Shown one piece after another: positions 50,101-62,335 of a stretch of DNA of 64,000 nt. The translations under genes were made by a program, and so were the position numbers. Each line of letters opens with the position of its first letter. The stretch's first letter is position 1. Origin of the DNA: Colias croceus (taxonomy: Eukaryota > Arthropoda > Insecta > Lepidoptera > Pieridae); NCBI RefSeq assembly GCF_905220415.1, contig NC_059549.1, positions 8,060,001 to 8,124,000 on the forward strand. The letters run 5' to 3'. The notes under the pieces were generated by a model. That model was not told where the DNA came from, did not search any database, and saw only the letters and a program-made list of their open reading frames with translations.

Positions 50101-53100
50101 TGTTTTAATTGTATTAAATAAATTAAATTGTTCAAATTGCGCGTCAAACATTTTACACGAATCCCCCGTTTTGACGCAAAAGATATTTCATTTGCTTTAT
50201 ACAATGTTTCGGCGTTAAGTAGCACCCCCAAAAGTACCATTTCTTTTTATATCTTTCTATTGTTGCTTTAAATTTTGATCAATTCAGGGTTGGATTATTC
50301 TATTTTGTTCATTGTGAATATTCGAGCAATTTAGCTGATGAAGGCAAGACAGTATTACTCGTACGATTTAAACACTCTTGCTCATTTAACGCATCTGCGA
50401 CTAATCTATCTTAGAATAGAAACGCCGACAAATGTAACACACTTCCTTAACGACCCATTTGTGTTAATCGTGCCATTACAATTTCGTGTCATATTCGCCT
50501 ATTGTATATTTGTTTGTAATTAATCGTAATAAGTAGATTACTTTGTAGTAGATTCCAAATTTTATATGGTAATTTTGACCTACAACTGTAGAATATATAA
50601 GGCTTAAAAAAACTCAAGGCAAGGAGATAAGAAACATCAACATGATAAGTACCCCTTTTGACTCTCAAAATAAATTGTTCACGGCAAGAGGGTAACCGCA
50701 TGTCATTACTAAACTTATAGTTGAGACTTGTATGAAAATGAAAATACATACATTTAAAACTAATTACTCTATTTACAGTGACGTTAAAATTACAGGTATA
50801 TAAATTGCAATGCCTTTGGAACTGCATCAAAAGGATTAGCGACTAATTTACACAAGGCACTGGAAGCTGAACACCCGGCGCTCAAATTGGCTCAGTATCG
50901 CCACTTGTGGGTCGACTTGTCGCATATGATGCAACAATTAGGTAATATAAGATACGTAATTTTACAATAACCAGTATAAAATCTTGTAGAATAAATAGTT
51001 CATCATAATATCATGAAATATATTAATTTGATAATAATATTTCACTCCAAGGAAGCCACGAACTCACAAAAAAATAATAACACTTTTTTGTCTTTACGAC
51101 ACTTACTACAAAACCTTGAATGTTTATGTATTTTTTTTCACCCCTGTAAGATATATGAAGTGCCACCCCAGGCATAATGGAATCGTAAAAACGTTATTGT
51201 TATTGCACATTATCAAGGTATATTACCCGGTCACGTGTAACCTCCATAAGCCATCTTATTATCCACCCGATTATTGATATTGAATACTATTCAAATAGAA
51301 CGCTGAATACATTTCGAACTTGGCCGAGTTTCGAGCGCGGGAATAAAAATTCTCATCACAAGTAAAATCCGTTTAAATCTGGAAATTTCGCCAAACGGCC
51401 AGGATAGCGGCGTAAAACATGTTTATGTTTATGACGAACGTGTCTCGATTCGACACTCCTAAAAATGGTAACTTTTTCAACCCCCAATGCTTAGGTGTAT
51501 AATTATTTTTTCCCCACCAATTGCGTAGGCAAAGCGAATCTTTGAATGTTAATATGTATTATATGTACAGTGCAATTGTGTATTGCCTCGTTTCATGATA
51601 TTACATTTTTCCATTCATTTTCTATAGTCTTGAAATAAATAAAAGCAACTTGTATTCAAAACGTTAATTTAACTGCGACTCTACCATCATACCTATTTGT
51701 GATAATATACAGATATTTTCAAACTTTACACGCACATATGTATTTCAATATAAGCAATGCCTGTCCAATAGAAATAAGCCATAAAATTGTTGTCCTCTCC
51801 AAAAGTAATAGTGTCCTTCCCTTTGTAAATTGACATTAGCCGAGTAGGTCTCGTGGAGGAAATGAACAGTGTCTAAAATATGACCCAATCGTCCACAGGA
51901 AGGGCGTATTCCAACATGTACGGTATATATTGCATGGTAATCTTCTTCACGACGACTATCTCGCTGTACGGCTCGCTATCAGAAATATTAGAACACGGGC
52001 TCAGTTATAAAGAAATGGGCCTCTTCGTTATAGTTGGTTACTGCATGACACTACTCTTCATCATTTGTAATGAGGCTTATCACGCCACGAGAAAGGTAAG
52101 GCGCAAGATATAATGGTTATCTATGGTTCTTCCATTTTCTTTGATTAACGTTTGCCTAGAGAATGAATGTTATTACAGTTAATGTTCTCTGAGGTAATAT
52201 TCAGTGTTGTTACCGTCAAGAACTGACTATTTTTAATTAGTGCTATTATTTATATGACGTTTTATTTGGAAGTTGGTAGAGATAATTACGTTGCATTATA
52301 ACCTGCAAAAGAAATATTGCATAAATTAAGAATTTGTCTTAAATATTTAAGGAGGTTTTAAAAATAATACTTTTCTCACATTTCCTTTCTATGGTAGATA
52401 TTATATTCTGCTAATAACATAATATATAAAGATATTTCATTTAACATGAATAATTGTCACTTGCAATTGCATGTGGTCTCACAACACAACTCTATTTCCC
52501 CACCCCTAGTTACTAATTAACTATTGAATAATTTAATATAAACATCAAATATAACCAAATAATATGCTAATATGGGAAACAGAGCTTATGTAGTATGGAT
52601 TGGATCCAATTTCGTGGAAAATGTAATGAGCCAGTCCGCAAAATTTCTTCAAAAGACTTTTGGGACCTATTACTGATACCTTGTCCACCTCTATGCGTCG
52701 AGAATATATTTTATTTTTTATTAACCGACTTCAAAAAAAGGAGGAGGTTATCAATTCCGCCGGTATGTTTTTTTTTTTTTATGTATGTACACCGATTACT
52801 CCGAGGTTTCTGAACCGATTTACGTGATTCTTTTTTTGTTCGATGCGGGATGGTGTCGAATTGGTCCCATAAAAATTTTATTCGGATAGGCCCAGTAGTT
52901 TTTATTTTATGAGCATTTTTGTCTGTATTTGTAAATGTTGCAAGTGCAAGTTTGAAGTCGGTTGTTTTTAACGCAGTTAAATAGACTTGTTTTTATAAGG
53001 ACACACATGTTAGAAAATTCCATTAAAATATAGCACTTTTCCATTCAAATAACGCAAATATTTGATGGAATATACTCGAATAAACATTCTGTAATGTAAA

Positions 53101-54461
53101 TGGACACACGTGTACTATATAAGTTTACTCAGACACAATTCCCCACTCCATCAACAAACACGTTACTAATTATTATGCCAGATTAACCAAAGTTAATCAT
53201 GTAATATTATGCTACAGAGCACAGGCTTACATAACATATTACATTTTTTATTAAAATTTAAATTGTATATAAATAATCTTGATAGATCTAAATAGAAAAT
53301 ACAAAATGTAGCTGAAAGGTATACTTTATCAAAAGATTGACTAAAATAGATTCGAAATTATACAGCGACACATTTATTTAAATGTATAAACAAATTTTAG
53401 TTTATTTGGCAATTTATTTTTGAATTGTGAATTAAGTAGAGGTATTGTGCTCGCCTGTTGCCTGTTAACAAACATGTCAATTCCATAGATCAATTAAAAA
53501 TATATAAAACTCAAAGGTGACTGATATAGTGATCTATCAACGCACAGCCCAAACCACTGGACGTATCGGGCTGAAATTTGGCATGCAGGTAGATGTCATA
53601 ACGTAGGCGTCCCCTAAGAAAGAATTTTAGAAAATTCATCCCCTAAAGGGGTTATAGGAGATGAAAACTTATACCATGAAAATTTATCTTTTCCACGCAA
53701 GCGAAGCTGCGGGAAACAGCTAGTTAAAAATATAACTCACACTTTATAACATCTGAATTCTTGATAAAGTTAGGAAAATATGCAAATAGCAATGTGGAAG
53801 ATAATGATGGCTCTTCATTAGGTCGGTCTAGAATTCCAAGTACGCCTGCTAAACGTAAATCTGGGTGCTATTGATCGCAGCGCCCAGCGTGAGGTTGAAA
53901 TGTTCCTCGTCGCGATTGCCAAGAATCCGCCTATTATGAACTTGGATGGCTTCACTAATATTAATCGAGAGCTTTTTACTGCTGTGAGTTGGACGTTTTT
54001 ACAATATGCTAATATTCTATTAATAAATTTGTGTTTGTAGTTTGTTTTTGATGAGAGTCAATTATTTAAGCAGGTTGCTTGATAGAGTAGCTTTTAGCCA
54101 CAAAGTCACCTTTGCGCAATAATTATTAGTAACTTTTTTATTAAATATGTATTTTATTGTTGTTTAATAAACAATAATTAATAAGTAAAACTAAGCAGTT
54201 CGGATTTTTTATGAAATTTATACAAATTTTAACGAATATCTTGTAAAAATTTTCTAAATATAATATTAATTAGTACGTTACCTACTAATTTACTTCTTTT
54301 TCTAGAACATTTCATTCATGTCCACGTATTTGATCGTGCTCATGCAGTTCAAACTGACTTTACTGAGGCAGGGTTCAAGGAAGATATTGCGTGCTATCAC
54401 AAGAGCTATATTCAATACTACCACTACAATGGCTGATGATGAAGAGGATGAAGAAGAATAA
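47072..54461 (+). CDS. Gr1: Gustatory receptor of the CO2-receptor clade, probably lepidopteran Gr1 (Gr21a orthologue)
   Basis: This is a seven-transmembrane chemoreceptor of the insect Gr family. In moths the CO2-clade receptors act in labial-palp neurons as carbon-dioxide receptor subunits, a role known from the family. I joined nine exons by eye: 47072-47174, 47571-47720, 48834-48932, 49354-49526, 49880-50079, 50796-50941, 51899-52095, 53822-53983 and 54306-54461. All introns are GT-AG, all phases agree, and the total is 1386 nt (461 residues plus TAA), a normal family length. Hydrophobic segments lie near residues 66-80, 100-117, 137-157, 194-212, 226-245, 297-316, 331-348 and 411-426; 226-245 may not be a full membrane pass. 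The Gr signature TYLIVLMQF is at 417-425. RHLWVDLSHMMQQLG (277-291) and NPPIMNLDGF (391-400) match what I remember of Drosophila Gr21a rather than Gr63a, hence Gr1. Gr2 remains possible. The C-terminus is strongly acidic (MADDEEDEEE). Introns 2 and 7 contain dispersed repeats. Confidence 0.93.
48585..48775 (+). repeat. Repeat family E, copy 4, inside receptor intron 2
   Basis: It contains a TTTG run, AACTACTGGACCGATTTTAA, and an end of CGCGCGGAACAGCTAGT. It lies wholly within the 1113-bp intron 47721-48833 and explains part of its length. Confidence 0.75.
52723..52963 (+). repeat. Repeat family F with inverted ends, inside receptor intron 7
   Basis: It starts AACCGACTTCAAAAAAAGGA and ends TTTGAAGTCGGTT, so the outer 10 bases are complementary. 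The interior reads GGTTTCTGAACCGATTTACG. I know this head and tail as a very common lepidopteran short repeat. Confidence 0.65.
53520..53724 (+). repeat. Repeat family G ending in CAGCTAGT, inside receptor intron 7
   Basis: It contains CAACGCACAGCCCAAACCAC, CTGAAATTTGGCATGCAGGT and CCCCTAAAGGGG and ends GCGGGAAACAGCTAGT. A truncated relative is at about 25230-25300 (GCACAGCCCAAACTACTGGA). Confidence 0.7.
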
Positions 54462-54503
54462 TAAATTATAATTATTAGTATGCTTGTTATATTAGATCAT
54501 TGC

Positions 54504-54509
54504 AATAAA
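54504..54509 (+). terminator. Poly(A) signal AATAAA of the CO2-clade receptor gene
   Basis: AATAAA lies about 43 bases after the TAA stop codon at 54459-54461. This fits a very short 3' untranslated region. Confidence 0.6.
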
Positions 54510-55514
54510 AAATAATAGAATGACTAGTCAGCAGTCAAGAATGTTTATTTTAGTTTTATGGAAATAAATTTATGCACAAATATAACAAACCCTCTTTAAT
54601 TTTAACAACCCACCTTACAGTGTTTACAACACATATTTTGAACAATAGTGCAGTGTAAATTTCAATGACATGCACAAAATATATGGAAACTTATCTAATA
54701 TGACGTTAATCTGTTTGTATAAACTAGAAACAACAGAAATGCGGGTTGCTAAATCATTTTCATTTCAAGGTTTTATTATATAAGTCGAGTTTACAAGAGG
54801 AAATTTTACATCAAGTTTCGTTCATCGCTAATATTACGTATTCTTGGTAGATCCATAGTTTCAGGAATGCTATACCCGAGGCAATAAACTGATCGTAAAC
54901 AAACGCTGCTGAGAGATTCATATTAATCCTTGTGAGATGCAAGAAACAAGTCATAGCAAACAGAAAAATTGAATACTGTAAAACCTCCGTAAAAATTGAA
55001 TTTGGCAGACTACTTAGGTATATATTATTGATGATTGTACTCGATGCAATGGTTATCGAGTTGCCAAGCTTGCCAACTTGAAATGGAAAACGTTAATAGG
55101 GCATTTAAATTGAGAATGAAGGAATCTCGATTGTGGCTTTATAATAGTTATGCTGGCGGTTTTCTCATAAAAGGGAAACAGAGCACAAACGGTCGTAATT
55201 ATGATCGGTCCTGCTTTGTCAGGAAGGTATAAACAATGTATCTCCACAAGATTGCAAGTGAACTGACGTTTTCAATAAATTTTATTGTCGCCACAAATGT
55301 TTCTATTTGTAGCATATCACAAGAGGAAGCAGACCACAATATCGTGAATACTATGTTGCTCCGGTAAATCAATCCTCATGTAAGTTATATAATACACTTG
55401 CCTAGTGTACTGTAGTCTGTATTATTGATGTTATTATCTATTTAAATGTTATGGTATAATGAATGTATATGCTCGCTTTTGACTTTGTTATAATTGTTTT
55501 GTTGTCATCGTTTT
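54510..55514. other. Downstream flank of the receptor gene, nothing recognised
   Basis: Overlapping 64-65-codon frames on both strands near 55035-55247 have no support. Confidence 0.5.
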
Positions 55515-56000
55515 GTATCTGGGGGCACGGTAGTGCCCCCGCCAAGACGAGCCAAGCGAACAAGCGAAGCGCACGGGCACTACCTACCTTTTCTCGAAGC
55601 GCTTCGACGTTTTTTTGAACCCTCATAACTTGGGTTTGGATTATGCTAGATCAACAAAATTTTCGGGATATATTGTCAATAGCGGACTTATTGAATATAT
55701 TAAGTTTTAATTACATTAGCTTTTATACTTCAGATTTTATTTATATCTAAAAAACGCTAATTTCGTCACTGACTCACTGATGATCATCAAAATTCTTAAG
55801 GTATTTCCTAATGTCCTAGAAAGCTGAAATTTTGTATGTAAGCTAGTATTAGCACACAAACAACAAAAAAATTATAAAACTTGTAACTTTCATCCCCCAA
55901 CCCCCTAAACTAGTGGATGGGAGTTTGTATGAGACCTGTAATTTTAAATTAAATTTTGATGACGCTAGAGGTCTAATCTAATAATCTAAAACTTGGTTCC
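55515..56000. repeat. Composite dispersed repeat with GGGGGCACGGTAGTGCCCCC head
   Basis: It opens with a GC-rich hairpin (GGGGGCAC...GTGCCCCC), continues CGAAGCGCTTCGACG (palindromic) and ATTTTCGGGATATATTGTC, and then a low-complexity family segment with TTTCATCCCCCAACCCCC. I recognise the style from lepidopteran repeats. There is no open frame of note. Confidence 0.5.
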
Positions 56001-56098
56001 CCTAGATACATATATGTATAGGTACTCCTTGTTAAAAAAAATAAAAAATTAATCGACATATAAAATTTTGTTACAAACAACTTACAAAAAGAAATGAA

Positions 56099-56541
56099 AT
56101 CCCACCAAAAACATTTTCATGTAAAATGTTGCCAAGACGAGACCATATGACTCGCACTGTCAAAAAGTTATCAGATCTCATGTAGAGCCAAGCTTCTAAC
56201 ACTACACGCCCTAACTCTACAAGGCCTAACTTCACAAACTCTACACCTTAGTCAAAATATGTGGCTTGGCCGTTCGTTACTACAAGAACTATTGTATAAC
56301 ACAAAAGTAATGAACAGTGAATTAATTTTTCACCTTACGCCGATGTAAATGTAGCGAAATGGCCAAATGGCCAAGCCACATATTTTGACTAAGGTGTAGA
56401 GTTTGTGAAGTTAGGCCTTGTAGAGTTAGGGCCTGTAGTCTTAGAAGCTTGGCTCTACATGAGATCTGATAACTTTTTGACAGTGCGAGTCATATGGTCT
56501 CGTCTTGGCAACATTTTACATGAAAATGTTTTTGGTGGGAT
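56099..56541. mobile_element. Large palindromic fold-back element, ~173-bp arms
   Basis: Left arm 56099-56271 and right arm 56369-56541 are almost exact complements, with outer ends ATCCCACCAAAAAC and GTTTTTGGTGGGAT, and a ~97-bp centre. Very few mismatches are visible (for example GCCCTAAC against GGGCCTG), suggesting a recent insertion or ongoing conversion. There are no coding sequences. Target duplication is not obvious. Confidence 0.8.
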
Positions 56542-58269
56542 CAGATATATTCAGTAAATAACTGAAAATTGGCAGATTTACATGGATGGTACCTATGCTC
56601 TACTGTATGTATTATATTTATCATTTTTTTTTATTTTTTTTTTATTATTATATTTATCTTATGTGTCTCTTCCTCAAGATAAACCTCCACATGTATTATA
56701 CTTTATATTCCGAAAAATAAGAGTTTGTTATTTTGTTGAAAATTATTATTCCATAATACATTTTTTCGGACATGTTTTAAAGGATACAAAAATGAACATT
56801 CGGGATACATTAACACGAGGGATTACGCGAACAAATACTAGTTTTATGTACTTTTTACTTCCATCAGTCTCGAGTCTAGACTACTAATGCATTTGCTCTA
56901 CTCTCGTCTAGAGCGAAATACAGTGGCAATTTACTAGAGCTAATTTAGTTTTCACTTCAATATAATTATCGTGAATAATAAAATTTCCCTCTTCTCGTGT
57001 TTTTACTCTAGGTTAATTTCTAAGTCTCTCGAATAAGCTGATGCACATTACTCTGCATTAGCGTACCTTCTCGTATAAATGTGGGAAAATAAAATGCACA
57101 TTTCCAACAAAATCTCACAATTTATGGATTTGTTTGTCTCACATGTTAGATGACTACTTTAAAACGTTTTACTCTCCGTTGTCATGGTATGTATAAATGG
57201 ATTATTTATGATTGTTTCAGTTTTAAGTTTCAGCTAAATTTTAGAGACTCGTGCTAAAAGGTGGTGCCAAATATTAAAAAAAGGATTGCTTTCCATTTTT
57301 GTGTTCAGTAAAAACATACTAAATGTCCAAGAAAAAAGGTGCACAATACAACATCACAAAAATCCAACATGTCAATTCTCAGAGGAACATTTATCTAACA
57401 AAATTCCATTATTTATTCAACAAATTCGCACAAATTTGCGAAAAAATTTGCACCAAATATATCAATCATAACGCTCAATAAATTCCAGGCTCATTTCAGT
57501 CTACGCTACACTTATAATTATCTAAATGGGTATTAATGATTTGTGGCCACCATTCTGTTGACCATTAATTATCCTGAAAGTGCACACCAGGTTCGCAGCT
57601 TCTAACAAATGACTTACCACTCCGCTTATTGTTCCCGTAACCAATATAGAAACTTTATTTTATTTCCAATTTCGTTCCCATTTGTTTTGATATGATTCTG
57701 TCTGGTTTGAGATTGAAAAATGTATTCAGATCTACGGTAATGTATTGGATAAAACGTATTTCAAATGCATTTTCATTCGAATTGTTTTAGTCTGCGTATT
57801 AGATCAACAAATTGTAATAATGTAAACTTGTCGTATTTATTGAGAAAACATGGTACCTAATGAAAAATAGGATTGCTGTTTACTTTATTTGTATGTGTTA
57901 ACATAATGTTTAAATATTATTGAGTTTTTTTTCTTATTATTAATCAAAATTTCTTTGACTACTGAAGTTATAATATCTTCTCTACGGGCATTTTTTCTAA
58001 TCATACATGCGCCGCTCTCGATCGTTGGATAAAAGTAAGTGGAAGTAAGAATGATAATAATACGGTGTACTGAATTTTCTTCGTAAAATGTTAAGTTAAC
58101 GTCAAAACACTGAAGGCATAAATATGAAATTTCATATGAGGACTATCAAATAACATCTCACATGAAGCGATCCAGGCAATAACTCAGACGCGTCGCTCGA
58201 GAAGGCGGTAGGCGCTGGGGACTACTTGTTGCTATGGTAACGGATTAATAAAATATTGTTTCATATTAT
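56542..58269. other. AT-rich stretch, nothing recognised
   Basis: A 101-codon + frame at 56582 is driven by T-rich simple sequence and is not credible. Confidence 0.5.
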
Positions 58270-58441
58270 ACTAGCGGTCCGCCCCGGCTTCGCCCGTGGT
58301 ACATATTAACGTTTTCTCTACATAAGAACCATCCTCGTACTTCAAGGAATATAATAAAAAAAGAATTATCGAAATCGGTTCAGCCGTTCTCGAGTTATGG
58401 AATTACAACGAAAAGTGGCATTGATTTTTATATATTAGATA
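58270..58441 (+). repeat. Repeat family C copy
   Basis: It starts ACTAGCGGTCCGCCCCGGCT and ends with a variant tail (GGAATTACAACGAAAAGTGG). It is in direct order with the next copy. Confidence 0.8.
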
Positions 58442-58465
58442 AGTTTTTGTTTATTTTTATCTTAG

Positions 58466-58633
58466 ACTAGCGGTCCGCCCCGGCTTCGCCCGTGGCACAT
58501 GTTTACGTTTTCTCTACATAAAAACCATCCTCGTACTTCAAGGAATATAATAAAAAAAGAATTATCGAAATCGGTTCACCCGTTCTCGAGTTATGCGCTT
58601 ACCAACACATTTTGCGATTCATTTTTATATATA
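58466..58633 (+). repeat. Repeat family C copy, direct neighbour
   Basis: Same head as the preceding copy. The tail resembles the 19113 copy (TGCGCTTACCAACACATTTT), so two subfamilies lie side by side. Confidence 0.8.
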
Positions 58634-59020
58634 AGAAAGATATTTTTATGTAGAAAATAGCTTCGAACATTTAGGTACCTAGTATTAGTCACAAATAAAT
58701 ATGATACCGATTATAAATTTACCTAACATTTGCTTAGATAGTTTGGATAATTTTATGGTACAATTAAAGATCGTAAAGGATTCTGTTGCTAGTTAGCACC
58801 CGTGGAACAAGTTTCCTCAACACGTACTTCCTTGAAGTCGGCAACACAGCTTAATTACTATCCCTGTTCCGTATATAAACTTTACAGTTCCAATATACCA
58901 AAGTCGTAGCACTCTCTGTTTATCCCTTAACCGATTAGAATTTGACTTTGTGTAACTGAAATAATTAATGTGTTTTACAATGTAGAGTGTAGCGCAGGTA
59001 GAGATTATGTGAATAGAATT
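58634..59020. other. Short AT-rich spacer between repeat copies
   Basis: I see nothing recognisable in this 387-bp interval between family C copies. Confidence 0.5.
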
Positions 59021-59192
59021 AATCTAATATATAAAAATCAATGCCACTTTTCGTTGTAATTCCATAACTCGAGAACGGCTGAACCGATTTCGATAATTCT
59101 TTTTTTATTATATTCCTTGAAGTACGAGGATGGTTCTTATGTAGAGAAAACGTTAATATGTACCACGGGCGAAGCCGGGGCGGACCGCTAGT
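59021..59192 (-). repeat. Repeat family C copy, inverted
   Basis: Reverse orientation of the 58270 subfamily (CACTTTTCGTTGTAATTCC tail), ending CGGACCGCTAGT. With 58270 it forms a widely spaced inverted pair. Confidence 0.8.
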
Positions 59193-61448
59193 TATGTTTA
59201 TTTTAAAACGTCATATTTATTTTTATAAGGACATTTATTGAATAAAACATATTTATTTTAAAGTATTACCCAAAGTAGTAAGTTTATCAGTACATTATTA
59301 AAATTAAAGCTCCTAATTGCCAGTTTAATCCACAACGACATAAAATATGGCAAGCCAAATGCTGGATAGAACCGTGTTTTAATTAAAATACCCCTTCCTG
59401 ATTGATGATACTGGAAGAGGACGGAATCAATTATAAAATAATTTGGAAATGTCTATGAGTTAATTTCGATGTGCATAAAGTGTTAAGAGTTCTTCACGGA
59501 ACAGATAGGTGTACATTATAATATTGTTACTTACTTATGTGGAATTACATAATATTTAAGAAAATTTGCAATGAAAATAACTATGTTTAAGACATAGTGA
59601 ATATTTAATTAAAAAAATCGCAAGTATTAATCAAATAAGATTTGACATAAATTACATTACAAGAGATCATGCTACATTATTGTATTACAATTACGACTGG
59701 TTTCATAAACTTAATCAGAGAAGGGTAGTCTAATTAAAACATGGTATTAACTAGCATTTTGCTTGCTACTCACTTTCATGCATATTTTAATATTCTAATT
59801 GCGATGATAAATAATGAGTTTGCCGGGACAAACTCCCCCTTTGATATTGCATAATGCGAGCTTCGGCTATCCTTATTTAATGCTCTTAGTTAAACAGTTT
59901 TATTACCTTGTAATGATAGTTATCAAAATTGTATAAAACATAGTCGCTTTCTCTGTCTCTATGTATGCTTAAATCTAAGCTTAAATCTTTAAAACTAGGC
60001 AACGGATTTTAATGCGATTTTTGGTAAAAGATAGAGTGATCCTCAAAATAGGTGTATAATTAATTCGGTTTTAGACAAAGCGGGCGAAGCCTCGGGCGGG
60101 TTAGTTATTATATACTGTTTAATTCAGCCCGAAAGAAAAGCATTATGACTAGTAAAAAATATATAAGTATATAAAAATATATGACATTTATTATCTTACT
60201 TTTGAGGTAAAAAATGTAGTTGAAGTTTTTATTAAAACTAAGAAGAAAGCATTCAATTTAATATCAATAGTTTTTAAAGGTGCCTTTACAATTATAACTA
60301 ACAAAAACGTAAGTACCACCATGTACGAGTTACAAACATGCCCCATGCTACGACACTCCCGGGAAACATAAAGTTAATGTTTCCCATAGTAGAATGTGCA
60401 ATCAGTCCTAAGAGGTCAGAAAATTACATACAATTTTCTTTAGGTCGCAAAAATTCTAACATTGAGTAGCAATGATAAAATAAATGAATGGGGTTCACAA
60501 TTACACAAACCATTAATATTTTTTCCAAATTGTTAATATAAGTTATGAATATAAAAGTATTCAATTGCCATTAGTGTTACAAATATGTAGGTAGTCCTTG
60601 TATGTAGTCCTATTTATTTGCTAATGCGTGAGAAATAAAAAAAAAATTCGAAACATTTGAATATAGGTACTTACGACTATAATATTATACTTTAATTATC
60701 AAGAGACAAAATTAATGTGCATCTTAGTGCAAAATAAAGTAGGTAATAAAGAGCATGCTTAACGTTGTTAACAACTCAGATATGAGCATGTTGATAATCT
60801 GATAAGGCACGCTGGCATAACACCAAATCGCTCGTCTTAGTTACGATGCTATTGTGGATGTATCCGTTGATAAAGCTTCGAATATTTTAACATCTGTTTA
60901 ATACTGTTATCATAAATAGAATTAATATTTTATGAATGCCGCATTTTGTTAGACACACGCATGACACACGTAACTATCTGTTTAATCCCTGTGTAATATT
61001 TATGAAAGTTCCTAGAGACCTATCTATTTAACCTATCTATTCAAACATTTCAGTTATGAATAAGGTGGAGACTGGAATGTTAGCCTATTTAAAAATATTG
61101 CTTAAAAATAACGTAAAGATTGTCTGATGCCGACTTACATGATAACATCGGCTGAAACTTTCGTAGTACGCATAAAATATTCTATAAAAAATGGAGGTTA
61201 AGATAATAGCGAAAGTTATTTACATGTAGGTACGTACTTTTAAGCGATTGAAAAAAGGGAGTTTTCATGCACGCTCACCGTTGAAACCACATGTTAAAAA
61301 TTCAGCAATTTCCATTATAGCCATTGATTGGGGCTTAAAATTTATTAGTATTCGATTTTGTGATAAAATAATTTGACATTAATTTAAGTACATAGGTACC
61401 CTAGGTTCATTTCGTAGAAAAAATGTTTGTTTATAATATTTTTACACG
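59193..61448. other. AT-rich stretch with one repeat
   Basis: It contains the reverse relative of the 38396 repeat at 59935-60106. Nothing else is recognised. Confidence 0.5.
59935..60106 (+). repeat. Inverse relative of the 38396 repeat
   Basis: It reads TCGCTTTCTCTGTCTCTATG, then AACGGATTTTAATGCG, and ends AAGCGGGCGAAGCCTCGGGC then GGGTTAGTT. The block order is the complement of 38396-38560. Confidence 0.5.
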
Positions 61449-61616
61449 TTATTTATCTAAGCCAGATACAAGACGCGTAATAACTTTGCTGCAAAGCAAT
61501 TTGTCTCCAAAGTAAACACTCGGCGGCCAGAGACTCATCCTGTCGTCAAGAAATTCAATTAATTCAGGTAACTCCGTTGCAGGTCCTTGCCTTAAGACAC
61601 ATATACCGAGTGACAT
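61449..61616 (-). other. 55-codon coding-like frame of unknown origin
   Basis: The minus strand reads MSLGICVLRQGPATELPELI, then EFLDDRMSLWPPSVYFGDKL and on to KVITRLVSGLDK and a stop. The frame is open a further ~16 codons upstream. Residue composition is protein-like and the block is GC-richer than its flanks, but the plus strand is also open in parts. I recognise no domain. It could be an exon, a decayed transposon frame or chance. Confidence 0.25.
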
Positions 61617-62335
61617 ACAAATTTGGACTTTACTACTGTAACCAATAAGGTTAATTTTAAACGTAGCATAATATTATAAGATTGTTCATGTGATACTTAA
61701 CATAGCTATATGTTATACACACATGTGTAGAATTCGTGTATCTGTGAGTATGTTCTTGTAATTAGAGCATTTACCTAATGACTTTGCGACCCATTATTTT
61801 AAACTTAAGAATTTTTTCTCACAGCGTATTTGAATTTAAATCTTTAGTTATAAAATAAATATTCTTCATGAAAACCTAGATAATTTTTTAACACCTGCAC
61901 GGCTAGGTTTGGCTATTAGTCATTTATCAAAGATCCTTGGTGGATGTAAGTCGCAACAATAGATTTGTATTTTATTAAGCTTTGATTAACATACTCGTAT
62001 TGTTGTTGTTCAAAATTGTAAAAGCTTTATCTGTAAAACAAAAGCTATTTCAAAACAACAATCAGGGATTATTCCTCGGTCGGAACATTGAGCACACATT
62101 GGCCTACGTAAACATAACTTTGGAGCCAGGCAGAATTTTGGAGAAAGCAACCAGGGCTACAGCGCCGGGGCCTCCAAAAAGGGACCACAATAAGGAATCG
62201 CAATGACAAAATCGAATGAAAGATGAAAAAGTATAAGTCAGAATATTCTACACTAGTAAATAACATTGTTTTTGATATTTTATTCGCATTTTTCCATAAT
62301 TTACTATAGTAGATACTTATTATACCGTATTGCAG

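Noticed and set aside
49780..50121. 113-codon + frame overlapping receptor exon 5
   Set aside because: It is a different frame over the exon 49880-50079. The receptor frame there is supported by splice sites and family motifs.
50489..50830. 113-codon minus frame
   Set aside because: It lies in receptor intron 5 and the start of exon 6 on the antisense strand, with no family similarity seen.
56582..56887. 101-codon + frame rich in Phe, Leu and Tyr
   Set aside because: It is driven by T-rich simple sequence, with no splice or family support.
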